From positions 1 through 64,000 of the forward strand of contig NW_025408670.1 of NCBI RefSeq assembly GCF_020360975.1: DNA of 64,000 nt, given 5' to 3'. This stretch comes from Hirsutella rhossiliensis (Eukaryota > Ascomycota > Sordariomycetes > Hypocreales > Ophiocordycipitaceae). The position numbers and the translations under genes are program-made. Below the pieces are notes generated by a model. That model searched no databases. It was not told the origin of the DNA and saw only the letters and a program-made list of their open reading frames with translations. Shown here one piece after another: positions 24,814 to 35,575 of this stretch; the stretch's first letter is position 1, and each line of letters starts with the position of its first letter.

Positions 24814-25290
24814 TCTTATAAGGAGATATATAAGAAGTATATATAAAATATATAAAGGTAAAATTAAAAGCAAGGGGTTAGATAGGTAAGGCAGAGATAT
24901 TTAAATCTTATAGGGGTAATAATTATAGTAGGGGAGTAATTATTATATTACTTTAATTATCCTTCTTTCCTTTATCTAACGCCCTTCTTTATACCCGTTT
25001 AGTATCTTAATTAATAAAGAAGATCCTACTTAAAGAAGCTACTAATATCCTTTTAACTACCGAGCTTTTTACCGGTTTTTCCCTTCTTTTCTAGCTATTA
25101 CTAGTATATCTATCTTATCTCTCGCTACCTCTATAGGAAGCTATCGCTACTTTTGCTTCCCCTCTTACCCCTACCCTCCTCTCTATACCTCCTTTTAGCT
25201 CCTTCCTTAAAACCTATTTTTTAGCTTCCCTAGTCCCTCTTACTAAGGGATATCTCCGAGAACTACGAAATTAAGCTACGCTTCGCGATA
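24814..25290 (-). repeat. 3' LTR of Copia copy 2
   Basis: 477 bp, next to PPT TAAGGGGGTA on the minus strand. Confidence 0.88.
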
Positions 25291-28200
25291 TACCCCCTTA
25301 GCTATAGCCTGCCCCTATAGTAAGGGCATAGCTAATACGGCTTCGGGCTAGTAAGCGTATAAAGGAGGTTCTTAGCTCTATACTTATCTCTTTACTTAAG
25401 GAAAGTAGGGGCCCTTTTAGGTCCCTAGGCTCTTTTAGACCTACTTAAGGAATAGGGGCCTAAAGAGGGGACAGTCCTATAAGAAAGGGGGCCTTCTTAG
25501 AAGGGAGAAACCTAATTAAATAAGGGGCCCTTTAAAGGGAAGACCTCTTCCTTTTCTTTAGCTATAGACGTTACCTTCTCGTACGGGCTATTAGCTCCTC
25601 TTATAGACTCTTAAGGCGGGCCTCTAAGGATAGCTTCTTATAGACGTCTTCTAGCCTAATTTACTATAAAAAGACAGTTAGTTTCTACTTTAGTAGGGGC
25701 TTTATAAGACCGTCCGCTTTTATTAATACTATTAGAACCTAACGGACGGAAATAAGTCCCTTCTAGACTTCTTAGCGTAACTAATACTAGTAGATATCGA
25801 TATACTATAGCTAGGTTAATAGCTTTACATTTTCTATTAGAATTCGTATAGTTTACGTATTATCGTATTCTATAGATAATAGGGTCGGAATTTATAGTCG
25901 TAGAGATATTAGTAGCCGGCTAAGGAAAATCACTTCTTTTAGCGCTTTTAAAAGAGCTATTAGCTCTGCCTCTATACTTAAAGTTATAACGGTAGTTTAC
26001 TTTAAAGCTCTCTAAGCAATAGTTCCTCTAAAAAAGGATATAATATACCCCTATAAGCTCTTTCTATCTAAGGAATTATCTATAAAGGACGAATCGCTTA
26101 AATAAAGGAAAATTTCGGTAGCTAGTTTCCTTCCCTACCCTCCTAAGCGTAGACTATATAATCTCGTTAAATAGAGATAAAGGATAGCTCGTTCTACTAC
26201 TTCTTAGTGCCTAGGGCTAGGATTCTAGTTATGCCTAGCTAGCTAAGAGACCGTAAAAGAGATATCCGGTCTAGTAGAAATAGCTAAAAAAAGTAAGGAG
26301 CCTACCTTCTATTAATATCGGTGTTTCTCTTACTCCCTAGCTTAAAAGGACGGATTAGGTAAAAGCTCTTTAATTAAAATAAGGGTAAGGTTAGTCTTCT
26401 TTTATATTAGGCCTTATACCTTCCTTTACTTCTCGAAGTAGGGATAAAAAGGCAGCTAGGTAATCCTTTAAGAGAGGTGCCTTTCCTACCCCTTTAAGGG
26501 TTAAGATAGGAAGACTAATAGAGAAAGCTACTTTTAGATCTTCTTCGAAGTTAGCGTTATCCTCGACTACTTTATCGTCGGTTTAGCCGTAGGTATAAAG
26601 GTAGGCTAGCGAGGCCCTCTTCTTTATAACGAGCTCGAGGGGAGATTTCTAGTCTATTCCTTAGGTCTTAAAAAGAGTCTCTAGGTCCCTATAGTCCCTT
26701 AGCCCCCTAGGGTCCCTTAGGGTCCGATTCTAAAGGTAATAGGCGGTCTTAATAACTTCCCTTTAAAGGTTATAAGGAAGCTTTATAGTAAGTCTTATCG
26801 TATAGGCCCTTTTTATTATAGTACCCCTTAATCTTTCTACCCTTTTATTCTAAGCCTAGGTATTCGGTGCTAATAGGAGGGGTAAAATGCCCCCTTTTCG
26901 AAGCTAATTTAAGATATCCTTTATAAATAGCTCTCCGTTAAACTATATCTTCTTTACCTTATAGCCGAAGTAGGATTTTATCTAGTTAATAAAGTCTTAA
27001 AGGGTAGACTAGTTATACTTACTTAAGTAGGTCCGTAAGAAATAAGGGAGAACTATCCTTAAAAAAGCGTCTATAAAAAACATTACCTTAATAAAGCTTT
27101 CCTAATCCTTAGAGACGTCGGTCTAGTTAACTTAAATTTCCTTATATAGCTAGTCCGGCTATAAAGGGGTTCGTTTAGAAATTTATCTTTTAGTCTTTCC
27201 TTAGCTATAGTATTCGTATTTAACGGTCTTTAAGCCCCTTATTTATACGCCCTATTATTAGCTTAGCTTATATAAAGCTAGGGGGCCTAGGTAACTAAGT
27301 CTTACGTACTAAAGAAGACCGTCTCCTTAGGCTGCTAGAAGAGGGTCCTTAGAACCTACCCTCCTAGTAGGGAAAGCTAACTTCTTAAGAGATTCCTTCC
27401 TAAGGATAGGTCGGAATTCGAGAATAAATTAACCGAATTTTTCCTTAATAAGCTTAATCGTCTAATTCTTTTAGACTAGCCTTATAGGCTTAGACTTTAT
27501 ATCCTAGAAGATTCCTTTCTCTTAAAGAAGGTAGAAGGAAATTAGGCTCGTTAAAAATCAAGGGTAAAAAGCTACCCTTTTTCGTTAAAGAATTTATATA
27601 GTCCCGTTAGGTAATTTTATTATAAAATTTACCCTTCTATACCCCTCTATTTATATAGTTAATTCCCTGGTAATAAGGTATTCCCTCTATGCCTTCTTAA
27701 AGGACCGGAATCGTAAGAGTATATTATAGATATCGAGGGAAGTACTAAAGTCGAGGATAGCTAATTTTCGTAGGGGATAGTCGGAGGGTCCTAATAGGTG
27801 GTCTTACTAATCTATAGGGAAGACGAATACTAGATTTACTATACTAACGATTTTTCCTCGAATTTACGGTAGCGGCGTTAGTTGCTATTTCTTAGTAACC
27901 CGGATCTCGTCTATCTTCTTCTATAACGAGGGGTCCTCCTTAAGAGACTTTTTAATAACGTTTTCTAGTCCCTTAAGAGGCGTAATTCTAAAAGGTCGAC
28001 TTTCCTTAAAGACCTACTAGTAGTCTTTTAGCTTATAGGGCCTTTTACACGCTTAGTAAGTAGGTCGATTCCTCCTCGTTCGTTGTCTCTTAAAGGAGTC
28101 CTTATCCCTTTCTAGAAGGTCTACTTAAAAACCCCCCCTCTTTACCCCTTATTGCTAATTTTAATAAAGAGGTTCGATTTCGACTAGTTCCTTGATTTTT

Positions 28201-29303
28201 CGACTAACGGACTAAAAGGTCTATTAGGGGACTAGTCGGGCCGGACGGACTAACGGGGCTAGGGCCGGGGCCGGGCCCGGAGTAAGATACGAAGCTAGGG
28301 CCGGGACCGGGGCAGCTATTAAAGACGGTGTTAAGGCTCTTAAAGGAGGTAGAGCCGGAGGGGCAACAGCTATAGCAGTAGTAGCGTAGGCCGTAGTAGG
28401 AGGGGCTGCAGCAGCTATAGGGGTAGTAGGTCGAGCCGTCTAGGTCGAGTGCTAGCTATAAAGGAATAAGACTGCTTACTATTATACTCTAGTAGCCTCT
28501 TTATTTAGTTCCCGGCTAGCTTCTTAAAAGATAGTTAAGTAACTATTACTAATAGGCTTTATTAGTAGAGATATATCCTATAGCTACTAGCTAGAAAGAG
28601 CTTCTATTAAGAAGTATTAGTTAGCTTCCTTAAGGATCTCTTCTTACTTAGCTAGCTATAAAGAAGCTAGTAGGTTCTTAGTAGAAAAGGCTCCTAGGTA
28701 TACTATATAGGTCTTCTTAATACGGTTAGTTATATAGCCCCTCGAGAGAGCTATTAAGGTCTCGAGCTTTAAAAGCTACTACCTAGGGGTCTCTTACTCT
28801 TAAAGAGAAATTAGCTTTAGGGCACTAACGGATTCCGTTATCGCTATATATATAGTAGTTAGTAGCTTTATCTTATAAAGCTATTCCTTATAGTAACTTT
28901 CGTAGTTACCTAAGGTAGTAGAAAAAGCTCTTTACTATATAGAGGTTAGCTCGGAGAAGAGGGATACTCCCTCTATAAATTCCGTTGCCTTAGGATAAAG
29001 AGGGGGCTTAAGAGGGTCCTACTTATTAAAGAAGACTAGATTATAGATAGTTCTATCTATACGAGCCCGTAGCTCTTTTACCTACTTATCTTAATCTTAG
29101 GGCTTTATTAGAATCGTCCTATAGACTATAAAGGTAGTAGAGGAATCGTCTTTTAATATTATTATAGGAGAGGGGGTAGAAAAGTTAGTTAAAAATCGGC
29201 TTTTCTAGTAAGAGGGGTAAAAGGAAGCTATAAGGGATATAAGAAAGGTGCCTTTTATAGTAGCTAGAAGGTATAGGAATATTATTCCTCTTAGGCTTAT
29301 AAC

Positions 29304-29780
29304 TCTTATAAAGAGAGATATAAAAAGTATATATAAAATATATAAAGGTAAAATTAAAAGTAAGGGGTCGGATAGGTAAGGTAGAGATATTTAAATCTTA
29401 TAAGGGTAGTAATTATAGTAAGGGAGTAATTATTATATTGCCTTAATTATCCTTCTTTCCTTTATCTAACGCCCTTTTTTATACTTATTTAGTATTTTAA
29501 TTAATAAAGAAGATCCTACTTAAAGAAGCTATTAATATCCTTTTAACTACTAAGCTTTTTACTAGTTCTTCCCTTATTTTCTAGCCGTTGCTAGTATATC
29601 TATCTTATCTCTTACTACTTCTATAGGAAGCTATTACTACTTTTACTTCCCCTCTTACCCTTACCCTCCTCTTTATACCTCTTTTTAGCTCCTTCCTTAA
29701 AACCTATTTTTTAGCTTTCTTAGTCCCTCTTACTAAGGGATATCTCTAAGAACTATAAAATTAAGCTACGCTTTACGATA
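29304..29780 (-). repeat. 5' LTR of Copia copy 2
   Basis: 477 bp, followed on the minus strand by GTTATAAGCCTAAGAGG, the primer-binding site. Confidence 0.88.
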
Positions 29781-29785
29781 ATTAT

Positions 29786-31175
29786 ATTACTTCTTTAAGC
29801 TATAAGAAGTTATATTATCGTTTTATCTATTTTATTATTCTTTAAATTCCTTAGTATCTATATATTAAATATTTATATATATCTTATATAACTTTATCTT
29901 ATAATTCTAATAGTATTTAGATTTTATTTTTATATATTAAAACTTTTAAATATTCTATATTATATTTATTTAGTACTTTATATTCTTTTATCTATTTTCG
30001 GATCTTTTAGTATATTAAGTTATTAGGTTATACTTTAAATATTATATTTAGCTATCGTTACTAATAGTTCCCGTTTTCGTTAATTTCTATAAGCTATCCT
30101 TTTACTATAAGTACCCTTATATTATAGTTACTTTATTAACTAAGGGTATTAGCTTAACCGTTTTCTATTCCTTTTCTATAAATTATTTCGTAGTTTAATT
30201 TTAATAGATATTCGGCCTATTAAATCTATCGTCCGTTTAACTATTACGTTATTATAAAATATAAGATATTCTTATAATCTATATAAACCTTAACTTTATA
30301 TTTACTTTTAAGAAGGTAGTATCGAAATTCCTTAAAAGCTTAAATAATTATAAGGAATTCTTTATTATAGATAGGGTAATTAAGTTCTATACTATATAGC
30401 TTCTTTAAGTAAAATATAATTAGTTATAGTTTTCCTTTATTAATTTTTTATCTAATTTATACTCTTAAAGTAAAGTCTAATATATCGGTTTTAAGTTCGA
30501 TTTATTATTTTAAATTAAAGGTAGTTAAAACTAGTTCTTATATAATTATAGTCTTAATATATTTAAAAGCCTTATTAGCTTTATTATCCTATATAAATTC
30601 TTTTTCCTTATTTATTAAGTTATATAATAGTACTATAATCTTTCTAAAATCTTTAATAAATCCTTAGTAGTAATTTATAAATCTTAGGAAACTTTATATA
30701 TCCTTAATATTCTTTAATATTAGCTATTCTTTAACTAAGTTAATCTTATTTTATTATATTTATATCTCTTTTAATAAGATCGTATATCTAAGGAAGTCTA
30801 CTTTTTATATATAGAACTTACTTTTCTTTAGTTTAACTAATAACTTTATATTCTAAAGTATATAGAGTACCTTATAGATATATTCTTTATATTCTTTTAA
30901 GGTATCTAAGAAGATTATAATATTATCTAGGTATATTATTATAAAGATATTTAAGTATTTATATTAGATATTATTAATTATCTATTAAAAGGTAGCTAGT
31001 ATATTTATAAGTCTAAATAGTATTACTAGATATTTAAATAGTCTAAATTTCGTTTTAAAGGCTATTATCTATTCATATCCTTTTTTTATATATATTAAGT
31101 TATAAGCGCCTTTAAGATTAAGGGCTATAAATTATTTTTTACTATATAGTTAATCTTATAGTTTTAATATAAGCG
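29786..31175 (-). pseudogene. Gypsy F RNase H / RT relic
   Basis: RIPped copy of the H-family pol on the minus strand, readable against H without large gaps. The RT core lies at about 31170-30840: the family's LPLI, then [13 protein letters not shown] where H has [13 protein letters not shown], then FKYLVILF where H has FEYLVMPF, then a relic of the YLDD block. RNase H and the start of integrase continue to lower coordinates until Copia copy 2. H and F agree almost base for base once C-to-T and G-to-A changes are allowed. Confidence 0.8.
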
Positions 31176-31180
31176 GTAAT

Positions 31181-31280
31181 TATTAGAAAACATAGTTATT
31201 AAATATATATATTAATTATAGCGCACCTATTAAAGCGCGCGTTTTACTTTTACCTATATAGCGTAATAGTCTTCGTAATA
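31181..31280 (+). repeat. 5' LTR of miniature element Z
   Basis: 100 bp, TATTAG...GTAATA, RIP-modified relative to the 3' LTR. Confidence 0.86.
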
Positions 31281-31484
31281 GTTATAAGCCCGGGAGGGGG
31301 TAGCAAACTACCCCCTATAACTTCCGGTAACTACGCGTTATAAGGTAATACCTATAGATAGCCGTATACCCCTCCTTCTCTTAGATTTCCCTAGGTAATA
31401 GGCGCGGTGCTTAGTATTTAACTCCCGCGTCGTAGGCTACTAAGGTCTAGGAATCCTAGTAGAGACGCGATCCCTAAGGGGGTA

Positions 31485-31584
31485 TATCGGAAAACGCGGT
31501 TATTAGATATATATATTAATTATAGCGCACCTATTAAAGCGCGCGTTCTACTTTTACCTACGTAGCGTAATAGTCTTTACGATA
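31485..31584 (+). repeat. 3' LTR of miniature element Z
   Basis: 100 bp, TATCGG...ACGATA, less RIPped than the 5' LTR. Confidence 0.86.
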
Positions 31585-31589
31585 GTAAT

Positions 31590-32939
31590 AGTATTCGGTC
31601 CTTTATTATAATATTACTTAAGTATCTATAGTTAATAACTAATTATAGCTTACTATTTTTCTTTAAAATAAATATAACTAAGTAGCCTACTTTAGATATT
31701 AACGTTTATATATATCCCTTTTATAGATTCTTATTAAGGTAGTTATATAGCGTTTATAATTACTTTTCGTTTAAGTTATAGATCTTATAGAACGTCGGCG
31801 TTATTCTATCCTTAAGATAAATTTTATAGTCTTATTAGCTATATTTAAGTAACCCTATCTTAAGTTCTTCTTTAAAGAGTTTATTATATTTCCGGTATTC
31901 TTAGGGGATATTCTTTATTTTATTTTATAGGCTTTATTCTTTATTAATTTATTAAAGGTCTTTTCTTAGAGTAGTAATAACTCTTTAAATCTTTATATTA
32001 TATCTTTTATTCTATTTATACTAGATACTAAGTTATATAGCTATATTAGTTAGTATATAAGTCTTATTAGTCGATTTTATTATATCCGTTAGTTTAGTTA
32101 CTATTTTTTATTTATATAGCTAAAGCCTATAATAATTTACTTAAGTAGTCCTCCTTTTTATCTTATTTAATAGCTAAATTATTATAAAATTTTACTTTCC
32201 CTTAAATCTATTAGTCTTAGAAGCTTATATACTTATTTTAATATAGCTAGTTAGTTTTTTAGTTAATTAGTAGGTTGCTCTCTTATAGTTATAGAAGCCT
32301 TAATATAAAGTTATATTCTTTAATATCTATAATATTAAAGTTAACTTATTTATTATAGCCCTAGATATTAATATTAAGGTAATTAATCTCTATATTAATA
32401 ATTCTATTATTATAGTTAAAGGCTTCTCCTTTAATATTTATAAATTTATATAGATCTTTCTTATATCTCTATATAAGTTAGTAACGATTAATAACTCTAA
32501 GTAAAATATAATTACTTATTATACTATAGTTTAAAAGTATATATATATAATATCCCGCGATTTAGATATTTAATACTATTTAGTTACTATAGCTTACCGT
32601 TACTATATATAGGGTCCTTAGATCTTATTATATCGTGCTAGTTTATAGCCCTTTTATAGATAGCGTACCTTATTTTTTACTTAGTCTTTATTTATTTTAT
32701 TTAAGTATTCTTCTTTAATTTATTATTAATATCGTTTCTTTATATTTTTATCGCGTAGTATTATATTAGGGCTTAAGAGACTAATTTCTTATAGCTAATC
32801 GAAGATTTCTTATTTCTTAACGCTATATTATTTATATTATACTACTTTATAGTTAATTATATACTATACTTTATAATTCTATTTATTTTTATACTAAAGG
32901 TTAAGATTTTAATCTATATCTTTTTATTTCGTATATAGT
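31590..32939 (-). pseudogene. Gypsy F relic: protease to RT start
   Basis: Continuation of F upstream (on the minus strand) of element Z. By co-linearity with H it should hold the RT N-terminal region and protease (H about 43700-45130). RIP stops throughout; no domain edge can be drawn from this segment alone. Confidence 0.6.
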
Positions 32940-32944
32940 ATTTC

Positions 32945-33420
32945 TCTTATAAAGAGAGATATAAGAAGTATATATAAAATATATAAAGGTAAAAGTAAAA
33001 GTAAGGGGCCGGATAGGTAGGGCAGAGATATTTAAATCTTATAGGGGCAGTAATTCTAGTAAGGGATTAATTATTATATTGCCTTAATTATCCTTCTTTC
33101 CTCTATTTAACGCCCTTCTTTATACCCGTCTAGCATCTTAATTAATAAAGAAGATCCTACTTAAAGAAGCTACTAATATCCTTTTAACTACTAAGCCTTT
33201 TACTAGTTTTTCCCCTCCTTTCTAGCCGTTACTAGTATATCCGTCTTATCTTTTGCTACTTTTATAAGAAGCTATTGCTACTTTTACTTCCCCTCTTACC
33301 CCTACCCTCCTCTTTATACTTCCTTTTAGCTCCTTCTTTAATACTAGTTTTTTTAGCTTCTTAGGTCCCTTATACTATAGGATATCTCTAAGAATACGAA
33401 TTAAGCTACGCTTTACGATA
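32945..33420 (-). repeat. Solo Copia LTR
   Basis: 476 bp with TSD ATTTC (32940-32944 and 33421-33425) and no internal sequence. Reverse orientation. It arose by LTR-LTR recombination of a full Copia copy inserted in Gypsy F. RIPped. Confidence 0.92.
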
Positions 33421-33425
33421 ATTTC

Positions 33426-34205
33426 TATATTAATTCTTCCTTAGTTAAATATAGCTTATAGCCTTTATATATATTACTAATAATCTTTTAGTATACTATT
33501 ATATCGTTTATACTATACTTATACTTTTTTATATTTATAAACTCTATAGTTTAGGTATATATATTCGTTATAATCTTCTTTATTATATTTAATTCGTTAT
33601 ATAAGTCTTTAAAAGATTAATAGTTCGGATACCTTAAAGTAAGTAGTATTATACTATTTCTTTATTTTAGTATATTTATAGATTTTATATATCTTTAAAA
33701 GATATCTTATTAATAAACTATAATTATTATAGTATTTAAGTAGTATACTATAATTAGGTTCTAATAATATAACTTAGTCGTTTAAGTAGCGTTAATTAAT
33801 TTTCTAGTAATTTAGTTCTATACTTAGGTAGGGTTTCGAAAATACTTATCCTTTAAACCTAACTAAGAAGGCGTTATATTATACCTTTATCTAGAAGTAT
33901 ACTATATAATCTAGGTAGAAGTATAATATCTATAAAATATACTTATAGTACTTATAAGTAAGTAGTATTTATAGATTATCTCTAAATTCTTATTATAGTT
34001 ACTATTCTTATTATAAAGCTATAAAGGTATTAACTATAGTAATAGCTATAGTATAGTCTCCTTTACATAGTACCGGTTAATATTAAAGTAATATAGCTTC
34101 TAAGTTTTCTATAAAGATTTAAGGTACTTACTAGGTTTTAATTTTAAGTATTTCTTTAAATTCTTTAAAGTATAGAGTATACTCTTTAATTATAGTAGCT
34201 TTAGT
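33426..34205 (-). pseudogene. Gypsy F relic: Gag-protease linker
   Basis: On the minus strand this matches H at about 42955-43700, including the DEEDYNEC/NCKVHEHEKA region of the C-x4-C-x2-H array, where the RIPped copy has Y in place of C and H. The match stops abruptly near 34205, so F is truncated inside the linker and lacks Gag and its 5' LTR. Confidence 0.75.
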
Positions 34206-35061
34206 AAGGACTATAATAATCTCGCGTTTATAGCGCGGTAGGACCTATTTTACTATAGCTTTATATTAGGTCGGACCCTTAGTCTTAGCTATAACCGAGG
34301 CCTAGGTTTACTTTAGGCCCCCTAGGCCTAAAGCGATACCTAGGCGGAGTTCTTCCTTAACTACCTCCTTAATTACTTCTTAGATTATCGTCTTAAAGCT
34401 CTTATCTACGCGGAGTACCGCTAATAACGCGCTACTAGCGTAGCTCTTCGCCCTAGAGAGCCGTTCGACTACTACCTATACCCTACTAAACTATACGCTT
34501 AGGATAAAGCCCGCGAGTTTATTATATACTGCTTTTTCTATAAGGTCGCTCGGCGCTTAGGTAGGTATTATATTACTACTTTAGGTTTATTAACTCGCCC
34601 TATTAAGGTATATAAATTCGGGTAGCGTCTCTTCGCGCTATATACTTTAGTCGAGCTTAGTATATTAAGGGCCGCTACTATATTTACCTACCCCTTAGCC
34701 TTAGTATAGTATCGTTACTAAGGGTAATTAATACTACTAAATTAATTCCTAGTATTAGTTAGTATTTTAGTCGTAATATATACCCGCTATAAGTATATAT
34801 TAGTTTTATAAGAAGTTTTTTAATAAGATTATATAGTTTTTTAACTATATTATTATTATTAGTATTAATAGTAGTAGCTATAACTATAACTATAAGTTTC
34901 CTAGCGCTTAGCTATACGCTACCGCCTATATATAAGCTAACCTATACCCTTATTAGTTATTTAAATAATTTAATATATCTTCCTTTAGCTTATCTTACTT
35001 CTTTACTAAGATTAATAACTTCGTCGACTATATACTTACCTTACCCGCTACCCCTCCTACT
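34206..35061 (-). other. Unassigned coding-like relic
   Basis: About 860 bp, noticeably richer in GC than its surroundings, that matches no other part of the window. On the minus strand a frame at about 34620-34230 reads as a helical, charged protein (VVVERLSRAKS, LLAVLRVDKSFKT, KEVVKEELRLGIALG) with stops only where CAA/CAG/TGG could have been. A plus-strand frame is also fairly open. It flanks Copia copy 4, and its continuation on the other side is 49275-49345. I do not recognise it. It could be part of another transposon or a duplicated host gene caught by RIP. Confidence 0.35.
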
Positions 35062-35066
35062 ACCCC

Positions 35067-35553
35067 TATCGCGAAGCGTAGCTTAATTTTATAGTTCTTA
35101 GAGATATCCTATAGTAAGAGGGACCTAGGAAGCTAAAAACACCTAGTATAGAAGAAGGAAGAAGGAGCTAAAAGGAGGTATAGAGAGGAGGGTAGGGGTA
35201 TAAGGGGAAGTAGAAGTAGCGATAGCTTCTTAAAGAGGTAGCGAAAGATAAGAAGGATATACTAATAACGGCTAGAAAGGAAGGGAAAAACCGGTAAAAC
35301 GCTTAGTAGTTAAGAGGATATTAATAGCTTCTTTAAGTAGGATCTTCTTTATTAATTAAGATGCTAAATAGGTATAAAGAGGGGCGTAGGATAGAGGAAA
35401 AAAGGATAATTAAAGTAATAAAAATAATTACTCCCTTACTATAATTACTACCCCTATAAGAATTAAATATCTCTGCCCTACCTATCTAACCCCTTACTTT
35501 TACTTTTACCTTTATATATTTTATATATACTTCTTATATCTCTCTTTACGAGA
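35067..35553 (+). repeat. 5' LTR of Copia copy 4
   Basis: 487 bp, TATCGCGAAGCG to TTTACGAGA, followed directly by GTTATAAGCC. Confidence 0.88.
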
Positions 35554-35575
35554 GTTATAAGCCTAGGAGGAATAG
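35554..35575 (+). other. Copia primer-binding site (half-tRNA type)
   Basis: GTTATAAGCCTAGGAGG directly after the LTR. Undoing one RIP change gives GTTATGAGCC, complementary to GGCTCATAAC in the anticodon arm of fungal initiator tRNA-Met. Drosophila copia is known to prime from an internally cut tRNA-iMet half. That this family does the same is inference. Confidence 0.6.

Larger units (their letters stand above)
24814..29780 (-). mobile_element. Copia copy 2, internally deleted
   Basis: 4967 bp with equal 477-bp LTRs (24814-25290 and 29304-29780) and TSD ATTAT (24809-24813 and 29781-29785). Compared with copy 1 it lacks about 0.94 kb joined at 26370/26371, which in copy 1 spans about 18441-19384 and holds the RT catalytic block. 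It also has further smaller deletions near 26560-26590. The first deletion is shared with copy 5. RIPped throughout. Confidence 0.88.
31181..31584 (+). mobile_element. Miniature LTR element Z (TRIM-like), 404 bp
   Basis: Diverged relative of X and Y. It has 100-bp direct LTRs (31181-31280 and 31485-31584) and TSD GTAAT (31176-31180 and 31585-31589). The primer-binding site GTTATAAGCCCGGG follows the 5' LTR directly and CCTAAGGGGGTA precedes the 3' LTR. The interior starts with a strong hairpin (GGGGGTAGcaaaCTACCCCC). LTR sequence is different from X and Y except for the TATCG start and a few internal blocks. No coding capacity. It is inserted in the RT region of Gypsy F. Confidence 0.88.
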
